A stretch of DNA of 64,000 nucleotides from Pseudomonas sihuiensis (lineage in GTDB: Bacteria > Pseudomonadota > Gammaproteobacteria > Pseudomonadales > Pseudomonadaceae). Within the stretch, counting starts at the first letter, position 1, and every line of letters starts with the position of its first letter. Shown here in pieces: positions 17,941-25,596 of the stretch. The stretch lies in NCBI RefSeq assembly GCF_900106015.1, contig NZ_LT629797.1, forward strand, positions 5,084,001-5,148,000. Direction: 5' to 3'. The notes below the pieces were generated by a model. It was not told the origin of the DNA. It searched no databases and saw only the letters and a list, made by a program, of their open reading frames with translations. The translations under genes and the position numbers were made by a program.

Positions 17941-18843
17941 TCAGATGGCGTTCTTCAGTTTCGGATCGAGGGCATCGCGCAGGCCGTCACCCATCAGGTT
18001 GATCGCCAGCACGCTGAGCAGAATCGCCAGGCCAGGCAGGGTCACCACCCACCAAGCGCGTTCGATGTAGTCGCGCGCCGAGGCCAGCATGGTGCCCCAC
18101 TCGGGTGTCGGCGGTTGTACGCCGAGGCCGAGAAAGCCTAGCGCGGCGGCGTCGAGAATCGCCGAGGAAAAGCTCAGGGTGGCCTGCACGATCAGCGGCG
18201 CCATGCAGTTGGGCAGCACGGTGAAGAACATCAGCCGGGGCAGGCTGGCGCCGGCCAGTTGCGCAGCGGTGACGTAGTCGCGGTTCAGCTCGCCCATCAC
18301 GGCCGCGCGGGTCAGGCGTACGTAGGAGGGCAGCGAGACGATGGCGATGGCGAAAATGGTGTTGATCAGCCCTGGGCCGAGGATGGCGACGATGGCCACC
18401 GCCAGCAGCAGCGATGGCAGCGCCAGCATGATGTCCATCAGGCGCATGATGCCGGGGCCGAGCAGACGCGGGAAAAAACCGGCAACCAGGCCCAGCAGGA
18501 TGCCGGGAATCAGCGACAGCACCACCGAAGCCAGGCCGATCAGCAGCGACAGGCGTGCACCGTGGATCAGGCGCGAGAGCAGGTCGCGGCCCAGCTCGTC
18601 GGTGCCGAGCAGGAAGCGCCACTGACCACCATCCAGCCAGACCGGCGGGGTGAGCAGGAAATCGCGATACTGCTCGCTGGGATGATGCGGCGCGACCCAG
18701 GGGGCGAACAGCGCGCAGAACACCATCAGCAGCATGAAGCCGAGGCCACAGACGGCGCCCTTGTTGTGGCTGAAGGCCTGCCAGAATTCTTTCAGCGGCG
18801 AGGGGTAGAGCAGGCTCTGGTCGAGGCTGGTGGCTGCAGTCAT
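17941..18843 (-). CDS. dppC: Dipeptide ABC transporter permease DppC
   Basis: Inner-membrane permease, about 300 residues, pairing with DppB. It has the N-terminal OppC-type helix (GLGFMLLMVFCALFAPWVA), the HPSEQYRDFLL periplasmic segment, five further helices, and the ATPase-coupling EAA loop near YVTAAQLAGASLPRLMFFTV. GTDELGRDLLSRLIHGARLS is a family hallmark. Two ATGs exist (18849 and 18843); AGGGGG lies only about 2 bases from the first, so 18843 is preferred. Confidence 0.95.
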   Translation of the reverse strand: MTAATSLDQSLLYPSPLKEFWQAFSHNKGAVCGLGFMLLMVFCALFAPWVAPHHPSEQYRDFLLTPPVWLDGGQWRFLLGTDELGRDLLSRLIHGARLSLLIGLASVVLSLIPGILLGLVAGFFPRLLGPGIMRLMDIMLALPSLLLAVAIVAILGPGLINTIFAIAIVSLPSYVRLTRAAVMGELNRDYVTAAQLAGASLPRLMFFTVLPNCMAPLIVQATLSFSSAILDAAALGFLGLGVQPPTPEWGTMLASARDYIERAWWVVTLPGLAILLSVLAINLMGDGLRDALDPKLKNAI

Positions 18844-18862
18844 GGGCATACCCCCTGGGTAG

Positions 18863-18879
18863 GGTGCGCTGTGCGCACC
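18863..18879. repeat. Hairpin repeat GGTGCGC-tgt-GCGCACC between dppB and dppC
   Basis: Preceded by TAGGGT-like bases and followed about 50 bases on by ACCCTAGGGT, the same composition as the unit at 48484-48540. Family member of the repeat at 17897-17913. Confidence 0.7.
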
Positions 18880-18960
18880 GATGGTTGGTCGCCGCTATTG
18901 GGGCGCACGGCCTGGGCGGCTCCGCGACACCCTAGGGTCTGTCGATTCATCACGCCTTCC

Positions 18961-19971
18961 TTACTTCTGATGGCGAATACGTGGATTGGCCAGGCCATAG
19001 AGGATGTCCACGGTGAAGTTGACCAGGATCACCAGGCAGGCGATCAGCAGGATGCCGTTCTGCACCACCGGATAGTCGCGGGCGCCGATGGCTTCGATCA
19101 GCCACTTGCCGATGCCCGGCCAGGAGAAGATGGTTTCGGTCAGCACTGCGCCTGCCAGCAGGGCGCCGACCTGCAGGCCGAACACGGTCAGCACCGGGAT
19201 CAAGGCATTGCGCAGGCCATGCACGAAGACCACCCGCGTCGGCGACAGGCCCTTGGCGCGCGCGGTGCGGATGTAGTCCTCGCGCAGCACTTCGAGCATG
19301 GCCGAGCGGGTCATCCGCGCGATCACCGCCAGGGGGATGGTGCCGAGCACGATGGCCGGCAGGATCAGGTGGCGCAGTGCGTCGACGAAGGCACCTTGCT
19401 CGTCACTAAGTAAGGTGTCGATCAGCATAAAGCCGGTAACCGGCGGAATGTCGTAGAGCAGGTCGATACGCCCGGATACTGGCGTCCAGCCCAGGCCAAC
19501 CGAGAAGAACATGATCAGCAGCAGGCCCCACCAGAAGATCGGCATCGAATAGCCGGCCAGCGAGATGCCCATCACCCCGTGGTCGAACAGCGAGCCGCGC
19601 TTGAGTGCAGCGATTACCCCGGCGATCACCCCCAGAGTGCCGGCGAACAGCAGGGCGGCCAATGCCAGTTCGACGGTGGCGGGAAACAGGGTGAGAAACT
19701 CTTTCCACACGCTTTCACGCGAGCGCAGTGACTCGCCCAGATTGCCGCTGGCGAGCTGACCGATGTAGTCGAAATACTGCGCATACAGGGGCTTGTTCAG
19801 CCCCAGGCGCTCCATGGCCTGAGCGTGCATTTCCGGATCGACGCGACGCTCGCCCATCATCACCTCCACCGGGTCACCGGGGATCAGGCGGATCAGGGCG
19901 AAGGTCAGCAGGGTGACGCCGAAGAAGGTGGGGATCAGCAAGCCCAGGCGGCGTGAAATGAAGCTCAGCAT
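18961..19971 (-). CDS. dppB: Dipeptide ABC transporter permease DppB
   Basis: A 336-residue inner-membrane permease with six predicted helices. The N-terminus MLSFISRRLGLLIPTFFGVT and IRLIPGDPVEVMMGERRVDP are the OppB/DppB signature, and the EAA-type loop RTARAKGLSPTRVVFVHGLR contacts the ATPases. It forms the channel with DppC. A 162-base gap with a strong stem-loop (20062-20093) separates it from dppA, probably limiting readthrough so that the binding protein is made in excess. Confidence 0.96.
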   Translation of the reverse strand: MLSFISRRLGLLIPTFFGVTLLTFALIRLIPGDPVEVMMGERRVDPEMHAQAMERLGLNKPLYAQYFDYIGQLASGNLGESLRSRESVWKEFLTLFPATVELALAALLFAGTLGVIAGVIAALKRGSLFDHGVMGISLAGYSMPIFWWGLLLIMFFSVGLGWTPVSGRIDLLYDIPPVTGFMLIDTLLSDEQGAFVDALRHLILPAIVLGTIPLAVIARMTRSAMLEVLREDYIRTARAKGLSPTRVVFVHGLRNALIPVLTVFGLQVGALLAGAVLTETIFSWPGIGKWLIEAIGARDYPVVQNGILLIACLVILVNFTVDILYGLANPRIRHQK

Positions 19972-20061
19972 GGCGGTGGGTAACTCCTAATCAGAACGGT
20001 ATCGAGCAGCCTGGAAATCTGGCGATTCCTTCGCGCATGTTGCAGGTTAGCTGTTCGATCA

Positions 20062-20093
20062 CGACGTGCCCCGGGCGTTTGCCCGGGGCGTCG
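20062..20093 (-). promoter_or_regulatory. Strong intercistronic stem-loop between dppA and dppB
   Basis: GCCCCGGGC (20068-20076) pairs with GCCCGGGGC (20081-20089) around a GTTT loop, with CGACG/CGTCG extending the stem around one bulge. There is no U-run on the minus strand, so it is more likely an mRNA-stabilising or attenuating structure than a full terminator. Confidence 0.6.
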
Positions 20094-20133
20094 TTCAAGG
20101 GCGGTCACGCAACGGCGGTCGCGCAGCGGGCGA

Positions 20134-21729
20134 TCAGTTGTTGCTGACACCGATGAAGCTGTTGCGCCCGAAGGGACTGATCTGGAAGCCTTCGACGCTG
20201 CTGCGCATCGGTTGGTAGACCGTGGAGTGAGCGATCGGCGTGATCGGCACTTCGCGCTTGAGAACGACCTGGGCCTGACGATACAGCTCGCTGCGTTGCT
20301 CCTGGTCGGTGACGCGCTTGGCGGCGACCACCAGCTTGTCGTATTCGCTGTCGCACCACTTGGAGAAGTTGTTGCCGTCTACCGAGGCGCAGCCGTACAG
20401 GGTGCCGAGCCAGTTGTCCGGGTCACCGTTGTCGCCGGTCCAGCCGATCAGCATGGCGTCGTGTTCACCGGCATGGGCGCGTTTGATGTATTCGCCCCAC
20501 TCGTAGCTGACGATGCGCGCCTTGATGCCGACCTTGGCCCAGTCATTTTGCAGCATCTCGGCCATCAGCCGCGCATTGGGGTTGTAGGGCCGCTGCACAG
20601 GCATGGCCCACAGGGTGATCTCGGTGCCTTCCTTCACGCCAGCGGCCTTGAGCAGCTCCTTGGCTTTCTCCGGGTCGTAGGCGGCATCCTTGATCGACTC
20701 GTCGTAGGACCACTGGGTCGGTGGCATGCCGTTCACGGCCAGTTGGCCGGCACCCTGGTACACGGCGTCGATGATCGCCGCCTTGTTCACGGCCATGTCC
20801 AGCGCCTGACGCACTTCGCGTTTGTCGAACGGCGCGCGGGTGACGTTGTAGGCGATGTAGCCGACGTTGTAGCCAGGCTCGGTCGGTACATTGAGATTCT
20901 TGTCGGCCTGCAGACTCTGCAGGTCGGCAGGGCGCGGGTTGAGGGTGACGTGGCATTCACCGGCGCGCAGCTTCTGGGCGCGCACCGAGGCGTCGGTGTT
21001 GATGGAGAAGATCAGGTTGTCGATCTTCACCTGCTCCGGGGCCCAGTACTGGGTGTTGCCCTTGAAGCGGATCACCGCGTCCTTCTGATAGCGGCTGAAC
21101 ACGAACGGGCCGGTGCCGACGGGCTTCTGGTTGATCTCGGCGGCCTTGCCGGCCTTGAGCAACTGGTCGGCGTATTCGGCCGAGTGTATCGCGGCAAAGC
21201 TCATCGCCAGGTTCTGCACGAATGCGGCGTCGACGGCGTTGAGGGTGAAGACCACGGTCATGTCGTCGGTCTTCTCGATCTTGGCGATGTTCTTGTCCAG
21301 GCCCATATCGGTGAAGTAGGGAAACTCGCTGGGGTAGGCCTGGCGGAACGGGTGGTTGCGATCGAGCATGCGCTGATAGGTGAACAGCACATCGTCGGCG
21401 TTGAAGTCGCGAGTCGGCTTGAAGTAGTCGGTGGTGTGGAACTTGACCCCTTCGCGCAAGTGGAAGGTGTAGGTCAGGCCGTCTTCGCTGATGTCCCAGG
21501 AGGTGGCCAGAGACGGTTGCGCCTTGGTGCCGCCGCGCTCGAATTCGGCGAGGCGGTTGAAGATGGTTTCCGAGGCCGCATCGAAGTCGGTACCGGTGGT
21601 GTACTGGCCGGGGTCGAAACCACCCGGGCTGCCTTCGGAGCAATACACCAGGTTGCTGGCGTGGGCGAACGAAGCACTGGTGAGCAGTCCTGCGGTAAGC
21701 AGGGCCTTGCACAGGGGAGACATACGCAT
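20134..21729 (-). CDS. dppA: Periplasmic dipeptide-binding protein DppA (SBP family 5)
   Basis: A 531-residue substrate-binding protein delivering dipeptides to DppBCDF. The signal peptide (MRMSPLCKALLTAGLLTSAS, cleaved after FAHA) precedes a mature start ASNLVYCSEGSPGGFDPGQY, typical of DppA. GYIAYNVTRAPFDKREVRQA and the C-terminal IGWTGDNGDPDNW are conserved. The start at 21729 follows AGAGG by about 6 bases. It is very similar along its whole length to the product of 25597-27195 and less so to that of 23941-25536. Its promoter carries a PsdR-like operator (21818-21846). Confidence 0.95.
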   Translation of the reverse strand: MRMSPLCKALLTAGLLTSASFAHASNLVYCSEGSPGGFDPGQYTTGTDFDAASETIFNRLAEFERGGTKAQPSLATSWDISEDGLTYTFHLREGVKFHTTDYFKPTRDFNADDVLFTYQRMLDRNHPFRQAYPSEFPYFTDMGLDKNIAKIEKTDDMTVVFTLNAVDAAFVQNLAMSFAAIHSAEYADQLLKAGKAAEINQKPVGTGPFVFSRYQKDAVIRFKGNTQYWAPEQVKIDNLIFSINTDASVRAQKLRAGECHVTLNPRPADLQSLQADKNLNVPTEPGYNVGYIAYNVTRAPFDKREVRQALDMAVNKAAIIDAVYQGAGQLAVNGMPPTQWSYDESIKDAAYDPEKAKELLKAAGVKEGTEITLWAMPVQRPYNPNARLMAEMLQNDWAKVGIKARIVSYEWGEYIKRAHAGEHDAMLIGWTGDNGDPDNWLGTLYGCASVDGNNFSKWCDSEYDKLVVAAKRVTDQEQRSELYRQAQVVLKREVPITPIAHSTVYQPMRSSVEGFQISPFGRNSFIGVSNN

Positions 21730-21817
21730 GCGAACCTCTTTTTTCTTTTTGTTCGCGCCTCGGTGCAGCGCGAGCTCGGTATGCGGTGAAGGCGGGTAGC
21801 CCACCGGGTCGGGCTCG

Positions 21818-21846
21818 AAATTAAGTCATGCTGAAATTGCGGTCAA
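21818..21846 (-). promoter_or_regulatory. dppA promoter with overlapping PsdR-like operator
   Basis: On the minus strand: TTGACC (21841-21846), a 17-base spacer, TAATTT (21818-21823). The spacer and -10 contain the imperfect dyad AATTTCAG-catg-ACTTAATTT. This closely follows the mdpA promoter at 22567-22595 (TTGACC, 17 bases, TAAATT, with a perfect dyad), so the same repressor, probably PsdR, is the likely ligand. A second related half-site cluster lies at 21850-21870. Confidence 0.6.
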
Positions 21847-21901
21847 CAAAAATTAAGCAGCACTAACATTGCGCATATTCGCCCTGAATTGGGGCAAAAA
21901 A

Positions 21902-22468
21902 TCACTCGCTGGCGGGGTGATCGCCGAAAAGCGCCATGGTGGTCATGGTCAGTACTTCGGCCGGGGCATCGGCGGTATTGGCCAGGCGATGCAGCTTGCC
22001 GGCATCGAAATGCACCGAGTCGCCGGGGCCGAGGGGGTAGTCGCGCCCCTCGATGGTGTAGACGATCTGCCCGCTGAGCACGTAGGAGAATTCCACACCT
22101 TCATGCGCGATCAGTTCAGACTGATAGCCCACCGGAATGTTCATCTTCACCGCGTTGATCGAGTTACCGGGAAATGAACTGGACAGGCGCTCGTAGGCCA
22201 GCAGCTGGCCGCCTACGGTGTAGCGCACCCGCTCGTTGACATGAGAATCCGGCTGCGCCTGGGTGGGCTGATCGAACAACACGTTGAGCGGTACATCGAG
22301 CGACTTGGCGATGCTCGCTAGCGACGATAGCGATACGCCGGTCAGGTTGCGTTCTGCCTGGGACAGGAAGCTGGCGGTCAGGCCGGCGTCTGCGGCTACC
22401 TGATTGAGGGTCTTGCCGGCGGCCCGCCGGTAGCGGCGCAAGCGTTCGCCAATGCGATCTGCGGTCAT
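21902..22468 (-). CDS. psdR: XRE/cupin transcriptional regulator PsdR
   Basis: A 188-residue regulator: N-terminal XRE helix-turn-helix (LNQVAADAGLTASFLSQAER, about residues 21-40) and a C-terminal cupin beta-barrel (about 110-180, with YVLSGQIVYTIEGRDYPLGP). In P. aeruginosa PsdR represses the mdpA dipeptidase and dipeptide uptake genes; here it lies between dppA and a divergent mdpA homologue, supporting the same identity. A perfect dyad overlaps both its own promoter and that of mdpA, so autoregulation is likely. Known effector: none that I can state. Confidence 0.88.
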   Translation of the reverse strand: MTADRIGERLRRYRRAAGKTLNQVAADAGLTASFLSQAERNLTGVSLSSLASIAKSLDVPLNVLFDQPTQAQPDSHVNERVRYTVGGQLLAYERLSSSFPGNSINAVKMNIPVGYQSELIAHEGVEFSYVLSGQIVYTIEGRDYPLGPGDSVHFDAGKLHRLANTADAPAEVLTMTTMALFGDHPASE

Positions 22469-22523
22469 GGAGGTGGCTCGCTGTTCGGGTCAGCGCAGTA
22501 TACCCATGAGGTGCCAGGACTTC

Positions 22524-22546
22524 AGCCCGATGCGGGCGGGCTTTTT
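22524..22546 (+). terminator. Terminator-like hairpin in the psdR-mdpA gap
   Basis: AGCCCG (22524-22529) pairs with CGGGCT (22537-22542), followed by TTTTT. On the plus strand this looks like a weak intrinsic terminator upstream of the mdpA promoter; on the minus strand it lies in the psdR leader. Its role is uncertain. Confidence 0.3.
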
Positions 22547-22566
22547 AAGTCCAGCTGAAAAAAGCT

Positions 22567-22604
22567 TTGACCGAAATTTAAGTTGCACTTAAATTTTGCC
22601 GCAA
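22567..22604. promoter_or_regulatory. Overlapping mdpA and psdR promoters around one perfect operator
   Basis: Operator AAATTTAAGT-tgc-ACTTAAATTT (22574-22596) is a perfect 10-bp inverted repeat. Plus-strand promoter: TTGACC (22567-22572), 17 bases, TAAATT (22590-22595), toward mdpA. Minus-strand promoter: TTGCGG (22599-22604), 17 bases, TTAAAT (22576-22581), toward psdR. A protein bound to the dyad would cover both promoters. Confidence 0.7.
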
Positions 22605-22655
22605 CGAATTGCCCGGTGACGATGTTCGTCGTGGGCGCCAGACGAGGATGCGCAG

Positions 22656-23885
22656 ATGACATTGGGAGTGGGCGGCAGCACGCCGGAGCAGGCCTTGGCG
22701 CGCCTGCAGAACATGATGGCCGGCGCGCAGCCGATCACTGAGTCTGAATTCCAGACGCGCATCGCCCGCGCTCAGGCGTTGATGCGCGAGCAGGATATCG
22801 CCGCGCTGTTTCTGGCTGCCGGCAGCAACCTGCAGTACTTCACCGGTGTGCAGTGGCATGCCAGCGAACGTATGGTCGGTGCGATTCTGCCGGCCAGCGG
22901 CGCACTGGAGTATCTGGCTCCGGCGTTCGAGGAAGGCACGGTGCGCGACTTTCAGGTGGTGCCCGGCGTGATCAATACCTGGCAGGAGCACGAAAGCCCC
23001 TATGTGCTGCTTCTGGATTGCCTGAAACGCCTGGGAATATTGCCCAATGATGGTGCGCAGCCGAAGGTAGGTCTTTGTTCTTCTTTGCCTTTTTTCATGT
23101 TTGAAGGCATTCGCCAGCTGACCAGCGGTTATCGCTTCGTCGATGCCGGGGGCATCACCACCGCCTGTCGCCAATCCAAATCGCCAGCCGAAATCGCCCT
23201 GATGCAGCGTGCCAAGGACATGACCCTGGAAGTGCACAAGGCGGCTGCGAGCATCCTCCATGAAGGTATCAGCACCACCGAAGTTGCCGAGTTCATCCAC
23301 CAGGCGCATCGCCGTGTCGGTGCGCCTGGCTCGATCTTCTGCATCGTGCTGTTCGGTGCCGCCAGTGCCTTTCCGCATGGGGTCAAGCACGCGCAGCGGC
23401 TCAAGGACGGCGACATGGTGCTGATCGACACCGGCTGCAAGGTGCACAGTTACCTATCTGACATCACCCGCAGCTACGTTTTCGGCACGCCCAGCGCGCG
23501 CCAGCGCGACTTCTGGAACAAGGAAAAAGCCGCGCAGCAGGCGGCGTTCGAGGCAGCCATCCTGGGGGCGCCCTGTTCGTCGGTGGACGCGGCGGCGCGG
23601 CGTAGCCTGGAGGCTGCAGGGCTTGGGCCTGGTTACAGCTTGCCTGGCTTGCCGCATCGTACGGGGCACGGCATCGGCCTGGACATTCACGAAGGGCCCT
23701 ATCTGGTCGGCGGCGATGACACCCCGCTGGCCGAGGGCATGTGCTTCAGCAATGAGCCGATGATCTGTGTGCCGGGCGAGTTTGGTATCCGTCTCGAGGA
23801 TCACTTCTACATGAGCGCCGACGGCCCGCGCTGGTTTACCCAGCCCAGTCATTCGGTGGACGACCCCTTCGGTCTGGGCGCCTAA
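22656..23885 (+). CDS. mdpA: M24-family metallodipeptidase MdpA (Xaa-Pro peptidase-like)
   Basis: A 409-residue cytosolic metallopeptidase with a creatinase-type N-terminal domain and a C-terminal pita-bread domain. All five metal ligands of M24 peptidases are visible: Asp in VLIDTG, Asp in SDITRSYVF, His in TGHGIGLDIHEGPYL, Glu in FSNEPM and Glu in RLEDHFY. In P. aeruginosa the homologue next to psdR processes imported dipeptides. It is divergent from psdR under a shared operator, so uptake and hydrolysis are probably co-regulated. An AT-richer patch (about 23035-23110) differs from the surrounding codon use but keeps the frame. Confidence 0.9.
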   Translation: MTLGVGGSTPEQALARLQNMMAGAQPITESEFQTRIARAQALMREQDIAALFLAAGSNLQYFTGVQWHASERMVGAILPASGALEYLAPAFEEGTVRDFQVVPGVINTWQEHESPYVLLLDCLKRLGILPNDGAQPKVGLCSSLPFFMFEGIRQLTSGYRFVDAGGITTACRQSKSPAEIALMQRAKDMTLEVHKAAASILHEGISTTEVAEFIHQAHRRVGAPGSIFCIVLFGAASAFPHGVKHAQRLKDGDMVLIDTGCKVHSYLSDITRSYVFGTPSARQRDFWNKEKAAQQAAFEAAILGAPCSSVDAAARRSLEAAGLGPGYSLPGLPHRTGHGIGLDIHEGPYLVGGDDTPLAEGMCFSNEPMICVPGEFGIRLEDHFYMSADGPRWFTQPSHSVDDPFGLGA

Positions 23886-23940
23886 CCGCGCCCAAGTCTG
23901 ACTAGGACGCGCTGTCCATCAGGGATCGAACCGTGGTCGT

Positions 23941-25536
23941 TCATGGCGCGTTCACCCTGGAATAGTTGTTCGAGCCCATCGGGCTGAGCACGAAGCCTTC
24001 GACGCCCTTGCGCAGCGCTGCGAACTGCTTGGGGTGGGCGAGGGCAATCCACGGCGCCTGCTCATGGAAGATCGCCAGGGCCTGGCGATACAGCGCGGCG
24101 CGTTTGCTCTGCTCGGGCTCGCGGCGGGCCTGGGTAATCAGAGCATCGAAGGCCTTGTCGCACCAGCCCGCCTGGTTCTCGCCGCTTTCGGCGGCGGCGC
24201 AGGACAGGTTGGGGGTGAGGAAGTTGTCCGGGTCGCCATTGTCGCCGGCCCAGCCCATGAACACCAGGTCGTGCTCGCCGTTTTTGGCACGCTTGATCAA
24301 CTCACCCCACTCGAACACGCGAATGTCGCTGCGAATGCCGATGGCGGCGAGATCGGCCTGCAGCATCTGCGCGCCGATACCGGGGTTGGGGTTGGTCGGC
24401 CCGCCACCGGGGCGTGTCCAGATCGACAGGGCGAAGCCATCGGCGTGACCGGCCTCGGTCAGCAGCTGGCGCGCCCGCTCGGGATCGTGCGGCCAGTCCT
24501 GCAGCGTTTCGTCATGGCCCCACAGGGTAACCGGGTAGGGCGCCACCGCCGGCGTGGCGTTGCCTTCGCCATATTGCGCACGGATGTAGGCGGCCTTGTC
24601 GAACGCCAGGTTCAGCGCCTGGCGCACGCGTACGTCGTCCAGCGGTGGGTGGCGGGTGTTGATGCCGATATAGGCGGTCAGCAGCGAATCCAGCTCCAGT
24701 ATCTGCAGTTGCGGGTCGGTCTTGAGCGCCGGGATGTCCACTGGGCGTGGGTAGAGGGCGATCTGACAGTCGCCGGCCTTGAGCCGTTGCTGGCGCACGT
24801 TGGGCTCGGGGGTGATGGCCAGTATCAGGCGCTCGACCTTCGGCGCGCCGCCCCAGTAATCCGGGTTGCCGCGAAAGCGTACCTGGGCGTCCTTGGCGTA
24901 ACGCTCGAAGATGAAAGGGCCGGTGCCGATGGGCACGTTGTTCAGCCGCTCCGGGGTACCTGCCGCGAGCAGATGGTCGGCGTATTCGGCCGAATAAATG
25001 GAGGCGAAGCCCATGGCCAGGTTGGCCAGAAAGGGCGCCTCCGGATGTTTGAGGACGAAGCGCACGCGGTGTTCGTCGAGCTTTTCCACGCGCTCGATCA
25101 ACTGCGCCAGGCCCATGGCCTCGGCATAGGGGAAACCGCGCAGCGACAGCTTGTGCCAGGGGTGAACCGGATCGAGCTGGCGCTGGAAGCTCCACAGCAC
25201 GTCGTCGGCGTTGAATGTGCGGCTTGGCGTGAAATCCTTGTTAGCGTGGAATTTCACCCCCTTGCGCAAGGTGAAGGTGTAGCTCAGGCCGTCATCGGCT
25301 ATTTCCCAGCTTTCTGCCAATGCCGGGACGATTTCGGTGCTGCCAGGGGCGAAGGCCACCAGGCGTTCGAACAGGGTTTCCGCCGTGGCATCGGCGGTGG
25401 TGGCTGCGGTGTATTGAACGATGTCGAACCCTTCCGGGCTGGCTTCACTGCAGACCACCAGGTTGGCCGCCTGGGCCTGAGCAGCGAGCAGCGCGGCAAA
25501 CAGCAGACTGCCGCGCAGTAGGGGCAAGGTAGGCAT
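23941..25536 (-). CDS. Dipeptide-binding protein paralogue (SBP family 5), divergent copy
   Basis: A 531-residue periplasmic binding protein with signal peptide MPTLPLLRGSLLFAALLAAQ and a mature start AANLVVCSEASPEGFDIVQY. It keeps the family features (GTGPFIFERYAKDAQVRFRG, GWAGDNGDPDN) but is clearly more divergent than the two other copies here, so it may prefer different peptides. The start at 25536 follows AGGAG. It is second in a two-gene operon, 60 bases after its paralogue, and convergent with mdpA. The P. aeruginosa cluster has tandem dppA1-dppA2 at this position. Confidence 0.92.
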   Translation of the reverse strand: MPTLPLLRGSLLFAALLAAQAQAANLVVCSEASPEGFDIVQYTAATTADATAETLFERLVAFAPGSTEIVPALAESWEIADDGLSYTFTLRKGVKFHANKDFTPSRTFNADDVLWSFQRQLDPVHPWHKLSLRGFPYAEAMGLAQLIERVEKLDEHRVRFVLKHPEAPFLANLAMGFASIYSAEYADHLLAAGTPERLNNVPIGTGPFIFERYAKDAQVRFRGNPDYWGGAPKVERLILAITPEPNVRQQRLKAGDCQIALYPRPVDIPALKTDPQLQILELDSLLTAYIGINTRHPPLDDVRVRQALNLAFDKAAYIRAQYGEGNATPAVAPYPVTLWGHDETLQDWPHDPERARQLLTEAGHADGFALSIWTRPGGGPTNPNPGIGAQMLQADLAAIGIRSDIRVFEWGELIKRAKNGEHDLVFMGWAGDNGDPDNFLTPNLSCAAAESGENQAGWCDKAFDALITQARREPEQSKRAALYRQALAIFHEQAPWIALAHPKQFAALRKGVEGFVLSPMGSNNYSRVNAP

Positions 25537-25596
25537 GGTGACTCCTGGTTGAATGTCCTGCAATCGGCGCCCCTTTCAGGGCGCCGATGCAGCTTG

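Noticed and set aside
20212..21789. 525-codon plus-strand open frame
   Set aside because: Antisense to dppA; Val/Gly/Asp-rich shadow translation without motifs. A similar shadow opposes the paralogue at 23941-25536.
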